A DNA stretch of 64,000 nt from NCBI GenBank assembly GCA_910574455.1, contig CAJSYZ010000002.1, positions 4,365,671-4,429,670 of the forward strand, in the 5' to 3' direction. The notes under the pieces were generated by a model. It did no database searches. It was given only the letters and a program-made list of their open reading frames with translations, and had not been told where the DNA came from. This document shows positions 23,161 to 35,106 of the stretch, piece by piece (within the stretch, counting starts at the first letter, position 1; the number at the start of each line of letters is the position of its first letter). The position numbers and the translations under genes are program-made. Origin of the DNA: Trichaptum fuscoviolaceum (Eukaryota > Basidiomycota > Agaricomycetes > Hymenochaetales > Trichaptaceae).

Positions 23161-23214
23161 AACGCCCAGAGGGGCCAGCTTTTTGCTGGCAATACCCGAA
23201 CACCTCTGGGCGTT
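23161..23214. repeat. Nested inverted repeat (12-bp arms with an internal 6-bp hairpin)
   Basis: Left arm AACGCCCAGAGG (23161-23172) is perfectly complementary to the right arm CCTCTGGGCGTT (23203-23214). Inside it a second hairpin pairs GCCAGC (23174-23179) with GCTGGC (23185-23190) around a TTTTT loop. The pairing does not extend outside the arms. It lies in the gene-poor island with no adjoining gene. Confidence 0.85.
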
Positions 23215-23472
23215 TAATTATTGTGCCAAAGCATATTCAAGCAATTCAAGTTGGCAATTGGAAGACTTAGAATCAAATATAAGAGTCTTAACATCACTTG
23301 TATTGATATGTCTGAATCGTGTTCCAGGCTGCCTGATTGGGGCGCGGTGTGCGCAGCGAAGGCTCCAAAGCGTGGGCAGCGACTGTGTCCTGCTCTAGCA
23401 TCCAATCAAACCATGAGAGGGCCGAGTTTATGTCATCATTCCGTATAAACCTGGTTATGAAGGCAGGATAGA

Positions 23473-23874
23473 CTACTGTGCAGGGAGGGGGAACATCGGC
23501 CAGGCCGAACAGTTATTTTCGCGCACATTCGGGGATGGATGGGACATGCATAGGTTCATCACCTCTGCAAGAATGCGTACTGGATCATGCGTTTTCCGGG
23601 CAGCCTCAAACTTCTCGAAGGCCGAAACATTGACGGGTTCGCCATCATTGTTGATAGCGTCCTCAGCAGCAGGGAGTGCTGGTGAGAACAACGTTTGCGC
23701 GGCGCTGGGGTCTGTTGCTAAGCCAGGTGCGAAGGCAGAGTCGATGGGTACGATTGGTTGAGGTGCCGATTCGAGCGATTCAGGAGACTCAAGCTCAGAC
23801 GCTCCCGATGAAGCCGTAGACGAACCTGTAGGAAGCGTGCTAAGTGAGTACATACCATTGAAAAGTATTTCCAT
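23473..23874 (-). CDS. Possible hypothetical protein or exon, Ser/Pro/Ala-rich
   Basis: Frame open from about 24045 to a TAG at 23473; the first in-frame ATG (MEILFNGMYSLS) is at 23874, giving 133 aa. The composition suggests coding: an Ala/Ser/Pro-rich stretch, then VSAFEKFEAARKTHDPVRIL and EVMNLCMSHPSPNVREN. No family recognised. Upstream coding-like minus-strand sequence near 24330-24480 (MVELSMLTSDATESVTDSRT) might be another exon, but I could not connect the two through stop-free, splice-consistent sequence. It may be a decayed gene. Confidence 0.3.
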   Translation of the reverse strand: MEILFNGMYSLSTLPTGSSTASSGASELESPESLESAPQPIVPIDSAFAPGLATDPSAAQTLFSPALPAAEDAINNDGEPVNVSAFEKFEAARKTHDPVRILAEVMNLCMSHPSPNVRENNCSAWPMFPLPAQ

Positions 23875-26779
23875 CGCACGGCCCCATGTCGACCGCCCAG
23901 CAGTTCGAGAAGCATGCACTCGCAGCAAACTACATCCATGCGGGTATTGGCATCCAAAGTACGTCACACTCAAACCTGCATTCTTTGCTGGCCAGTCGAG
24001 AATTGCACACCAATGGACATGTCTAGTGCGTGACAAACCATACAATGACCCACCCGTGCGAGGAGTACACCGAACAGTAGGGCGGTAAGATAGTTGATAT
24101 AGTGGGGCGAAAACATGCTCAGGCTGTAGGAAGGCTCATCACGTCAAAGTTTACCACGACCACATCTTTGGGTGCCAGTTTCTACTTTATTAGTCACTGG
24201 CATGTTATCTACGTAACTTGAAGTTACCAAATAAGGCAGGTTCTGCTAAGGTACCCGAGCTATGCACAGATTTCAAGGAAATACTATGTGGTGTCTCGGA
24301 AAAGAAAACACATACATAAAGAAGAGAATCTAGACCTTAGTGACTGGTAGGCACGTGAGTGCAAACTTTTTGCTTTCGAGAAGCGTAACATTTAGCCCGC
24401 TAGAACCCTCAACACCTAAGGGTGTTCGGGAATCCGTGACCGATTCCGTGGCGTCCGAAGTCAACATACTCAACTCCACCATCCTGGGTCTCCAAGCCGA
24501 ATGGTCCGAAGCATAATAAAGCGACAAAAGATTAAACATACCACCTCAATCGAGACATCGGATGCTTGGCAAGTCAGCCGCTTTCTCCACTGGCGTCTTT
24601 TTTTATAATGCTTTGCAACTTGTTTTATGCAGGTGCAGCATTGGCGCACCGCGGTGACTACGCAATTGTCTTTTTTCGCAGTCGGCATGTGGTTTAAGTC
24701 TATTAGAAGGTGTCATATGAGCCTCTCCACTCTGTTTCCGAACTATCCCGAAGGACGGTATAATTGTCTTGCAGTGATGAGTCATCGCCAACTCATCCGT
24801 CGTCTTAGGTACAAACATTATTCTCCGGATGGAAGAGTGGAGCATCAAGTGCGCTACAGCGCCAACCCCTTCTGCTTCAACACGTCTCGTAACGACAATT
24901 AACGAGAGCCCACCAGCATTCTCTTCTTTGACAACGTTGTGTCTCCTCGAGGCTTAATGTTTATGAAAGCGGTTCTTGCACGGCACACACTGGCAGCTGC
25001 TGGCTCTATCCAGAATAATAAAGGCACGAAACCAAAGGAGCACTCAAGTATAGTAACAATTACTTTGCTTTTACGTCGACTCCAACAGTGCATTTCTCGT
25101 GCTTCCGGCGCGCTCTCACTTGCCCCGTACTTTGATCGGCACCCATGACTGTGCGAGCTTTAGAAAAGTATTATCTTCAATACCGGAGTCCAAGTCAGGA
25201 ACGGCTGAACAGGCTAACTATAACGACATTTGTTGCTTGGCATTTCCGGCTGTAAACTGGTTTCAAAGACATCCTTGTTCGTCTCTTCTCTTCGTGAAGC
25301 CTCCGAACCTCAACTACTATGGCGTGCACCGTCTCTCACGCGCACGGAGGAATCTATTCTCCTACACCATCATGATTTGCTTAGCCATTGAATTCAGAAT
25401 CATCCAGAATCGAGCACCAGCAGCCGTTATCTGAGCGCCGCCCTCTCTCCACGGACTGCTGATGCATCCGCATGCGGCGTGCGACGGAGATGGCAAGCTG
25501 CGTGGATTTCGCCAGCCATGCATGGGCATTATTTGATGAAGTGAAAGGGCATTTCACTCGGAATCACAACAGGCGCAGTGACTCGGAATCAACCAGTGTC
25601 TTTGCAATCAAGAATGACTTGAACGTTAAACCTGCTTTTTTTGAGCTTTCATTTCACCATCATGGCACGGTCACGGTGTTTTTTTTGCTACTCTATGCGA
25701 AGATACTGTATCATCGCAGATGAGCCCGCTTGAAGCTATCGCCGCTCGTACTTCCAAGGAATTAGAGCGTATCAGGCTGTGAACAAGTTCCTGTGCTTAT
25801 TATCCGACGGCGTCTTCGAATTCGCCATCTGTTGGACTGAATCAAGCACTTTGAAAGTCCGTGGAATGATCAGCAACAAGAGTTCTCTTTAGTCTGGTCA
25901 CTCTCATAGCCTAGTAGCATTCAACTAGCACTTGAAGGAACGCTATTGTTGCAGGCTTGCATCTACTCGAATGATACGCACTCCTGTCCCAGCGCGCATA
26001 TTGTTTCCGGGCTCCTGGCCTTCCTTCACGGGTCGCATACCTTCACGTCGTCATCGCTGTCAGTAGGCTAGCGATATCGGATACGCGTGTTGAATCGTCT
26101 GTACCCGTGGCCTCGCAGTCACCCCTTTGCCCTTCCCGCTGTCTTGTCCCTAGCTCTTTCACTCGAGCGTTTACTCATTTTACATTCTTACCGGCCCTAT
26201 TACCTATTTGTCGGACATTATTGACAGGACAGCCCGCTGATGACGACTTACAATTTAAACGCAACTGACGTTCGCTTTCGTTATCACAACGCTAAACCTC
26301 TACAAAAGTAGACAGACCGTGACGTACGCGTAGTACTACGCGATTATCGTAGCCACTAATTGAGAAGATTCGAGAGCGCGATGACGAAGCAGAGATTGCG
26401 CGAGCTGTTGACGGTGGTTTACATCCTTCTGTGCGCTGTCCGGGAGTTACTCGACGAGATTTCTTCCCCCTCTTTCCGCGTAGACTTTAGCGAGAGAAAA
26501 GGGGCGAAAGACGTGGTTCGACGGGAACATGTGCTCCAAGGGCTGGCGGCCTGCGTTTCCGCGTTCAGACTTGCTCCCAGAGCTGGAGCTGGAATTCCAG
26601 CTCCTGGCCCTGCTCCTCAGATGGCGAAATGCAGGTGTACCGCAGATGATTTATCGATAGCATCTCCGGAAGAATTTGCGGAAGAGCATTCAAGTGCACT
26701 CGAGAGGTGGTGCATATATTGATATGCGCAGGTGACTTCGGAATTCAGTTCAGCTCGGGTGGTAGGGATTCGGATTGTA

Positions 26780-26791
26780 CCCGGGCCCGGG
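26780..26791. repeat. Perfect 12-bp palindrome CCCGGGCCCGGG
   Basis: Self-complementary over 12 bp. Related GGGTCCGGG/CCGGGTCCG words recur near 27320-27370, suggesting remnants of one GC-rich repeat family. Confidence 0.6.
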
Positions 26792-26820
26792 AGTTCGGTA
26801 GATAATCCTTAGCTCAATGT

Positions 26821-26834
26821 ATGTATGCATACAT
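26821..26834. repeat. Perfect 14-bp palindrome ATGTATGCATACAT
   Basis: Self-complementary over 14 bp, 29 bp after the CCCGGGCCCGGG palindrome. No gene context. Confidence 0.6.
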
Positions 26835-27005
26835 GTATAGTAGATGGCCGGCGGCCAGCGGTCGAACCAGTAGATTCTGCTAGTGCAGGGTGAACGCTGG
26901 CCTGAGGACTGTCTATCTACCTTGTGGTTTGCAGTCCACATGCTCCAGCGCTGCGTTCGAGGAAGAGCAGATTGCACGGAATGGCGTTATGAGCAGAGAG
27001 AAATC

Positions 27006-27029
27006 CCGACGATCATGATCGATCGTCGG
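27006..27029. repeat. Inverted repeat, 9-bp arms, 6-bp spacer
   Basis: CCGACGATC (27006-27014) and GATCGTCGG (27021-27029) are perfect reverse complements around ATGATC. Confidence 0.6.
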
Positions 27030-29457
27030 ACTTCACGTATAGCTTGAGGCCAGGCAAGCAGGACGCGTCCGGCCTAGATTCTCGGGCACAGTGCAATAAG
27101 ACCCGGAGAATTTTCTTCTTTAGAGCACACTGGCGAGTGAAAAGAATTCAATGCTCGACGTGCTACCACTGTCAGCGACCAGTGGGCGATCATCCCGGAG
27201 GACTGATCCGAAGATCATCGTGATCCAGAGATGCATAGATGTTCAGATGGCCGGGTCGAAGAGCAGACGACGTGCAACGACGCAACGGATGTGCTCTTGC
27301 TGGGTTAGGGCAATCCCAGATCCGGGTCCGAGAGCCCGGAGAACGTTACCGAGAAGAGATCCGGGTCCGGGTTTCAATACGACGACGGAAAATCCATTGC
27401 AAATTGACCTGGCCCGGAACATCAGAAGACACACACAAACAAAAAACTTTAAGCAAAAAAAGATCATCAAGATGAAAAGATTTATCTGTGCGAAACAAAA
27501 CGCGACGACTGTGGACTGCGGGTCAGTCTGACCATCCATATTGCGCACGGAAGTCTGGCTGGACGGTATGCGTTTCCAAATCCGAAGCTGAGTTCAGAAC
27601 GGGACAGAAGAGAGGTCAAGTTGGCCACGAGCAATCTTGATCCATAGATGTCTTGCTGCGAGTTCCCCGTGAACGCCGAGCACCACCTGATCAGTCGTGT
27701 AAAGTTGCAAGGAAGCCAGCACACCAGCTCGTAGCGAGAGGAGGATATTCTTGGGCTGAAGTTCGGGAGTTCCGCAAAGGAGAGATAGGCTCGGACAGGA
27801 CAGGGGTGCACAACTGCGTAGCGAGAGGACAAATAAATGCGCGCAGCGCCAGAGCTTAAGCTCTGGGGGGCACGAATTGGTCAAATAGACTGAAGGTTCG
27901 ATGATCACGGGAGGTTTGAGCTGAGCGTCGTCTCGATTCTCGAAGGCACCCCCGCACTCTGGCACCGGAGTTAGAGATCTCCTGCGTTACTGTATCAACG
28001 GCACCAGCGGCCAGCCTGAGCGGCGTGGACTCTAGAGCTGAAGGAGGAAACAGCGATCAGGCCACCAACGCCTGAGCGTTGCATTGAAGCATCAGTCTTA
28101 TACAGGATGCAGGCTGATCGTTGGGGGATTATCAAACCAAACGCCCGAAGCCCGAAACCGAGATCGAAAGCAAATCAAGTTGAGATAGCTACCGAGGGGC
28201 CAGAGTGGCGACAGGAAGACTCCGAGCGCTTGAGCCGTTTAAGTTCCCGAGGTACGCAAGTAAGTGAACAAGTGGTTAGCACAGCAGGCGGTGATAAGTT
28301 GCATGAGAATAGAACCACTTCTATATGAGCGCGCAGCTATTTTCGAATATATTTCAAGTTGAAATATAGCTGTACATATCATAAAGAAACGAGGCGAATT
28401 TGAGACTCAGCGAATGTGCAATAAAGAGCGCGATAGGGTGGCACTCACTACCACTAGTGTCAGTTACCCGGTTCGAACGTGCGCGCTTGTGCGATAACGC
28501 GAGAACAGAAATTTCTTCGTACTTACGCGTGAATTGCAACTGTCATTCAAAGCGCTGCCTCTGAGAAACTGCCAGTGAGTGGCATTCAGATAGGCTCAGC
28601 CCGAATTCGAACCGAGAAACGTTCGCTGCGGCACCAGGGCGAGCAAGGCAGGAATCGACATCGACAAACCCAAGCACGAGCCGTTTTCTGTCGTCCGGCT
28701 TCCGAATATGTTTTACTTCAAGTTGCGCGTCCCAGGTTTCAGCTCAGCTCACACGCGTAAGACGTGTCAATACTATGCAAATGTCCGCACACTGAACGAG
28801 CTCCCTAACCCGAGTTTGCCGTCAAAGTCGAAAGGCCATGTGCGGTGATAGGCGATAGAGACGAGAGTGTTAGCACCGAACACAGAACTAATGCACCCTC
28901 GAGCGCGGGCGAAGGTTTGGAAGGACGCGACGGACGCCACAGGCGTGCTGGGAGATTGGTATACTAGAGATTTGATGCTCGGTGTTTCTCAGAGCGATGT
29001 GTCCACTGCTCGCCGCGTTCGCTCAGGGAAGTCAATGATTCCATGATTCGGGGTTCGTACATTAGTGCACGTACACACATGCACTCACTATACATAGCAT
29101 TTTCCTTTAGCACCAGCTTGGCCGTCCGGAATCCTCTCAGCCCCCTCCGCTATCAAAAAGAATATTGATACGATACATACAGGCGTATATGAACTGAATG
29201 TGCCAGAATCTTCCCTAGTGGAGCCGGCGTGCTGCTAACACACGCGAGAGCTTCCTTGGTGGAAGAAGCAGCAAAAGAAAATGGGCGTTCGCGTTCGGGT
29301 GGTGCAAACAGCCGGAAGAGGCTGGAGGCAAGGGGAGGAGAGATGGAGGGAAGGATGGGCAGAGCCAGGGTAGCTGCGCACCTTCTGCCATAGGGTCCCG
29401 AAACGCTGTATGTCACGGCAGCCGTTTGGTCCTGGCCTAACATATATACATAGTACA

Positions 29458-29471
29458 ACCGGCCGGCCGGT
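29458..29471. repeat. Perfect 14-bp palindrome ACCGGCCGGCCGGT
   Basis: Self-complementary over 14 bp within the gene-poor island. No associated gene. Confidence 0.6.
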
Positions 29472-30388
29472 CTCGTCAGGGGGAGCTGGGGAATTTGACC
29501 CGAGTCCGTGCCCGTCGCCATGTGCATAATGAAAAATAATAAATCGCTGTGGAATAAATGAAAGAGCACACTCGCGAGGACAAAAGAAGAAAATAAGACC
29601 ACGAAAGAAAAACGAGGCGAGATTGAAGGTTGAACGGAGGCGAGGACCGGGGAGAGAGGAGTGAGTTTTCCTCGTTTCAAAGGAACCGGGGAAGTTTTTC
29701 AGCAGTTACGGCCGTTATACGCTTGCTGCATGCTGTTTCTTTATTACCTCCACGCATGCTGCACGCATATAGCCACTCCTTCGTCCTTTCAAGTGTGGTG
29801 TACCGTACGTTGTCCGAAGCGCCGTAGCGCAATACGCAAGCGAGTCTCCGATTCCGTCTGTAGCCTCAAGAGAAGGATGCAGGGAAGGCTTGCGCAGGGA
29901 GACACAGGGAACGTGTAGTAAGGGTTAGCTGTATTGTCTTTTAGTGGACCGACGGGTGGTTGTGGTTGTGGCAAGTCAAAGCCTTGCCTTGGACCGGAAG
30001 GCTCGGGCAGGAAGAAGGAATAGTCAAAGAGAAAGTAGCTAGGTGGCAAAGGCACGAAAGAAGTGAATGGAGCTGCTGAAAGGAAAGGATTGTCGTGATC
30101 GAAATAAGGTGGGCCCGGGCTTGCATACATCGGCCGGTTCCTCCTTCGCTTCTCTGTCCTTTATTCCACATCCTTTTTTCTTTAACCGCGGCGCGTGACT
30201 CTATCGTCGATGTTCGATGTTCGATATCTATAGCTGTACCTCGTAGTAATAAGATATCGACCAAAAAGACAAACGAACAATATCTCAATTCAACGAACTA
30301 AAGACGCCGCCACGAGCCCACAAGTGCGCAGGCGTCAGCTTGATTCCCTCAGTGACATAGTATGCGGTGGCTTCGACTTCGATGGCGA

Positions 30389-30411
30389 GTGTGTGTGTGT
30401 GTGTGTGTGTG
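30389..30411. repeat. (GT)n microsatellite
   Basis: 23 nt of uninterrupted alternating GT. Followed at 30448-30466 by GCCTGA units (gcctgagcctgagcctgag). Confidence 0.95.
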
Positions 30412-32151
30412 CCCGTCGAGGCCGCGTACTGCCGTCAATAAACTCCAGCCTGAGCCTGAGCCTGAGTGTAAGGTTCCTGTCCTCTCAGCATCAGACAGCC
30501 AGTGTCCGCCCAACCCCCGGTCCTCGGCCGTCCACGCGTCAGCGACTCAACGACTCAACGTCTGTAATCCAAAAAAGAAGACAGGATTTCGTTATTTTCG
30601 TTATTTTCCCTTCGGTCGCTTGATCGCTTGAGTTTTGGCCGTGCCACCCGTCGGTGACTGGGACTGACGCGATACTGAATTACACACTATACTTACTTTA
30701 TTTCAACACCGGTGTACTGACGCGCACGGCGGGCGAACGGCGTTTGGCGGCAGTTTGCGCCGCGCAACTGAGTCAATGCTTAGCTTGAAGCGAGTCTGAG
30801 CAAAGAAGTTAGGAGGAACGATGCACTCAGCACTAGCAGTGGCAGACCTGAGTCCGAATCCGAGTGAGTGCGGCACATCCCGCTGCCACTGCCATGCTCC
30901 CGCACACTCAAGTCGAACGTGCTCCTGTTGCTCACATGTCCACGGGTAGAGTTCAGACCTCGCAGGCAGCGGTAGTACTGTAATGTGCAGATGCGGCCAA
31001 GTGCAGTAGTATATGGGCGCCTCCTCCCGCAACTCACCCCAGCTCGCTGGCGCAGTGACCGGCCGGTGATGAATTCTGCTCGAACGCTCCCGGTCTATTC
31101 AGTGATGCGAATACATGATACACGCGCTGTGTGCGGGTAGATAACGCCAGTCGCCCGTCACCCGGGCAGCATCTAGTACAGCATACCGTCGAGCACTGCA
31201 CTCTTCAGCCTGCACGAGCCCGAGGCCCAGCTAGGGATCGTCGTCGTCCGTGGCGTCCTCTTCTCTCCTTCTCTTCGTCGGTCGGACAGTCGATCCAGAC
31301 CTGGGCCTGAGAGCCTGAGACAGAACAGCCCAGCCTCAGGACGATCAAGAAGCCCCCGTCACCGTCACTGTCATTCGCTACCCACGGAATCAGACTGAGA
31401 CACAGCGAGGAGATCCTCGTACCTAGCAAACAAGCGAATTGCATTGGCAGCATACATACGCATATTTATAACATAATCCTGTATATGGTACGATACGATA
31501 CGCGGCCCAGCGCGCATCAAATAAAGTTCCTTTCCTGAAGGCGAGAAGCAAAGAAGTTTGTTGTACAGCTCGGAGGTGCGAAAAAGGAGGTAATCCGAGC
31601 AAGGTATCCGTGTCCATGAGAAGGCATCCCGTCCTGCAGTCGTACAAGAAACACGCACAAGTGTAATTCAGTCCAAAAACAACAACAAAGAAGTTGCAAG
31701 CAAGCGCGCAAAGTTCGTGTTCAAGCATGTGTAAGAGTAGTAGTGAGAGAAAATATTCCGGGGCGTCAATGTTTGATTGTGCTAGATAACAAAGCTGGTA
31801 GGGTATAGCTATGTGATAAAATAAAATGTCGAAAATGCGGGAGGTAGGTGATAAAGGTCGTAACAGCGAGGTAACATCGGTATGTAGGTATCGGAGGTAT
31901 GGGGATGAGAGGGTCGGAACCAGTGATGTGCGCAGTATGTAGAGGAAAAAGATATCGTTGGTCATGATCACAGAGAACAGAAAGCAGAAGTTGTTGAAGA
32001 TGGAGACAGAAGAAAAAGGAAAATTATAAGATAAAGCCGTACACCTCAACGACGAGAAGCCAACACATAAGTCAACCACCGCAGAAGGAAAAGGTGATGG
32101 GGAATGAAAGAGAAGGCGAAAAGGAGGCAGAGGAATAAAGAAAGCATCCTC

Positions 32152-32889
32152 TTAGAACCCTCCAAGGCACCCATCCAACTCTAGGGACGAGCTCGCGAAA
32201 GAGCGAGCAGAGTCCTTCGACTTGAACCGTGCGCTATTGCTACTTGTAGTCCGTTTGCGCTCCTTATCCGACTTCTTACTACTACTACTGCTGTGGCTGC
32301 TCATCGGGCTACTCGACGGCGCGGAGGGCGCATGGGGCAGGAAGGCGAGCGCCTTGTCGAACTGCTCCTGGGTCGACATTGTGAACGGGCCGTACGGGTA
32401 GGGCGGCATCGACACGCCAGGCACGGCGCCGCTGAACTCGGGGGGCGGCGACACGACGCCGTCGCTCTCGTCCGACTCGGACGAGGACACGTCGGGGATG
32501 AGAGGGGGCGGTCCATAAGCAGGCATGGCGGACGACGACGGACCCGCGGCCATACCCCACGCGGCATGACTGTCCTGGACAGCGCGGGGGTGGATGCTCT
32601 TCCCGCTGCTGCTGGCACCGCTCTTTGATTTGCTCGTCTTACACCGCGCCTCGTAGCCGTCGTACGTGCGGCCCGGGCAGCCGCGCTCGGGGAGGGCGCA
32701 GTCGTTGGGCAGGACGACGATGGGGGCGCGGTCGTACTGCGCGCCGGAGTGGGTTGGGTAGGTCTGGGTGAGCGAGGGCGTGGGCGGGAAGTGAACCTGG
32801 GGCTGCTCAGGCGGGTAGGGCAGCGCGCAGTTGAAGCTGGGGTGCGTGCCGTCCTGGGAGGAACGCTTGAGGATGGAGCGTGGCGACAT
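32152..32889 (-). CDS. Intronless Ser/Pro-rich protein with N-terminal SILK motif
   Basis: 245-aa single-exon protein, start ATG at 32889 (MSPRSILKRSSQDG). I recognise the layout as an uncharacterised fungal family rather than a named gene. Seen: SILK at residues 5-8, matching the [GS]IL[RK] docking motif of protein phosphatase 1 regulators; QVHFPPTPSLTQTYPTHSG at about 31-48, with VHF reminiscent of an RVxF PP1 motif but lacking the usual basic residue; YDRAPIVVLPNDCALPERG; SSSESDESDGVVSPPPEF (acidic/CK2-like); and a Ser-rich basic C-terminus. Largely disordered; no signal peptide or membrane segment. It sits alone between gene-free stretches of 10.8 and 2.2 kb. A PP1-regulator role is inference. 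Confidence 0.8.
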   Translation of the reverse strand: MSPRSILKRSSQDGTHPSFNCALPYPPEQPQVHFPPTPSLTQTYPTHSGAQYDRAPIVVLPNDCALPERGCPGRTYDGYEARCKTSKSKSGASSSGKSIHPRAVQDSHAAWGMAAGPSSSAMPAYGPPPLIPDVSSSESDESDGVVSPPPEFSGAVPGVSMPPYPYGPFTMSTQEQFDKALAFLPHAPSAPSSSPMSSHSSSSSKKSDKERKRTTSSNSARFKSKDSARSFASSSLELDGCLGGF

Positions 32890-35106
32890 GGTTCGGAGGC
32901 TGTGAGGTGGAATGATGACGAGGGTGCTTGCGGGAGGATGGTTATGAAAAGATGTGCAAGGAGTCTGATAATTGTTATATGCAGGAAGACAGAGGAGGAC
33001 GGCCGGGCAGAGGATTGTTTGCCTAGACGACGAGGAGGGAGGGTGTCAGATGAGATGAGAAGGGGTAGTGTGCACGACGCTTGACGACGCTTGCGCCGTG
33101 TGGCTATTGATTACTGTCGACGTTCATTATTGAGAGTGTCGAGTAATGGGAGGACAGACTGTAGGGAGAGAGAGGACAAGGAAAGACGTCGAGGGTTTTG
33201 TACCTGTACGTTGTGGTTAAGAGAAAGGAAGAGGCGGCTCAAGAAGGGGCGGTCTCCGATCCACACAAAACCAAACCAAATAAATTGAGCACCGTGCGAA
33301 AACATGTGGCAACCCGATCTCAGCCAACCCTGGCCGTCCATTTCTTCAGCCGAACTAGTCTGCCGGAGCCTGCCGAGCCAGTGAACACAGAGCGTGTTGC
33401 TGCCCACGTCCACTCTCTTTCGTGTTTCGCTCGTCGTCGCCACCAACAGTGCTTCGGCCACTCCGTCCCGCACCACCGCCTCCAACATGGCCTCCTGCCT
33501 GCATCGATACTCCACCCTCTCGCTACGCTGATCACTCCCATCAACAATTTAGACTACAACACAACGCCTGTTCGAATAAGGGGTACTAATTCGACTGTGG
33601 GGTTCGCTGTCTTTTCATATGTCTTCGTGGTATTTACACAAATCCTTCTCTTATTATCTATTTGTTATGTGAAATGACTGAGGATCCACTTCGTCTGTTT
33701 TGTCCTTCGTACATATGACCAATATCACTCCCTCATCGCTCACCTGATCCTCCATCCTTCGTTTGCCCAGCAACAATCATTTTCCAGCAACCTGCGCCTT
33801 CATGGCAAGAGATCTCAAATGCGGTTTTAAACACATGTCTAATCTGCTACAACCTCCATAACGAAGCAACAAATGAACCCTGCCGTAGTCTCCGTCTCCA
33901 CCTTCTCTAAGGAGTACCACTCTCTGTCATTCACACATGCATTCCCAGAAAGCATTGACGACGCTGGTATCTACAGCGAGATGCACGGCGCGCGGCCGCT
34001 AGCTCACATGTCCCGCTCGGCACTCGTACGCAGTCCCGCAAATTCGAAGCTCAAGGGCACAACTATGGCTGCACAAAAAACACCTCGCATCTTAACCTTA
34101 AGCTCGATGCCAATAGCACTCATCCCGCGCACTCACACTTAGCTGCTGCTCCACAGCTCTCCTATGTTCCATATGTTATCTACTATCGATAATCTGCGCA
34201 ACGCAATCTACTACATACGCGGCTCATCCCGTTATCCCGCGTCCGCCTTCACTAAAGTCGCAGCTCCGTCTTAGCAGCATCGCGTTGAGTGCGCTGCTCA
34301 CTTTGCAGCTGTGCACTAAATTCAGCTCCTCTTAACAGCCTAATCCCCGGTTACCAGACTCACAATCCACTCTCTTGCTACTACTCGAAAATGAAGCCCT
34401 TCGCGTCATCACCTCTAATCTGTCCATCTCGTATCAGCGCTTATCACCTATCCAGTTAGAAAAAAATTCCGCAGCTGCCCACTGATTCCTCACATACAGT
34501 ACATACATATGCAAGTCGCGTGTAAAGGTGAGGAAGAATTCGGCCTTGACCTAAATTGCCAGCGGAAGAACGAACGAACAGCGGCGTATCCTCCGCCCCA
34601 CTTCCTGGCCGTCTTGACTGCACCAAGCCTTTCCGTATCTCCAATAATACCGCAGATACAGTTCCGTAGATTAGAGTACTTCTCGAAGCAGCGCACGGCG
34701 TCTCACAGATGATTTTGCCTGAGAAACGAGTGTCCAATAGAGAAAATGATCCAAAACCCATGTGTGATTACTGTAAATCCGAGAACAAAGTGGTAAGAAA
34801 AAAATTGTTGATGTGATGTGTTTGAGGAAGGGATATGAATGGAATGCTAAAAACGATAGGATTAGAGGCTGAGGGGAAGAGTCAAAACATGCACGATGCA
34901 AGCGATGAGCCAAGCCAAACAAGCGACTGGAAGATACGATACGGGGCACGAAATCTGACACGGCCTTTGCAGGGGCACAGAAGATGCAGAAGTAGAAGCA
35001 GCACTGACGTCGTCGCAGCATATGCCCGGCATCTTTCCCTCTCCCTCTCTCTCAATCTCATTCTCGCAATCTCGGGCTGATGCGAGGGCCCTGAAGACCT
35101 GCAGCA
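32890..35106. other. 2.2 kb upstream/intergenic region of the SILK-motif gene
   Basis: On the coding (minus) strand the 250 bp before the ATG is pyrimidine-rich (runs such as ccctccctcctcg), typical of leaders of well-expressed fungal genes. A tandem AAGCGTCGT duplicate lies near 33073-33095. No other gene recognised; open frames here lack protein-like composition. Confidence 0.45.

Larger units (their letters stand above)
21367..32151. other. 10.8 kb gene-poor island
   Basis: No conserved gene recognised across nearly 11 kb, in contrast to the compact flanks. It contains a few weak open frames (listed separately), a nested hairpin at 23161-23214, several short perfect palindromes at 26.7-29.5 kb, a (GT) microsatellite and a GCCTGA hexamer run at 30.4 kb. 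From 26.3 kb onward the sequence has many CCGG/CCCGG words and no long ORF with protein-like composition. The last part (about 31.4-32.15 kb) lies directly 3' of the minus-strand SILK-motif gene and may be its 3' UTR. No transposase, reverse transcriptase or LTR pair was seen. Confidence 0.5.

Noticed and set aside
28425..28485. tRNA-like T-arm GGTTCGAAC with weak GCGCG/CGCGC ends
   Set aside because: Too short (about 60 nt) for a tRNA; no A-box, anticodon arm or consistent 7-bp acceptor stem.
29153..29680. 175-codon minus-strand frame
   Set aside because: Composition matches pyrimidine-rich non-coding DNA; no recognisable motif and no splice-linked partner.
31423..32079. 218-codon minus-strand frame rich in Phe, Leu, Tyr and Cys
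   Set aside because: Lies immediately 3' of the SILK-motif gene on the same strand and looks like pyrimidine-rich UTR; no family features.
32293..32628. Arg/Gly/His-rich plus-strand ORF opposite the SILK-motif gene
   Set aside because: Composition is a by-product of the GC-rich coding strand; the minus-strand protein has recognisable conserved blocks.
33198..33677. 159-codon plus-strand frame upstream of the SILK-motif gene
   Set aside because: Covers the likely promoter/leader of the divergent gene and has no protein-like conserved features.
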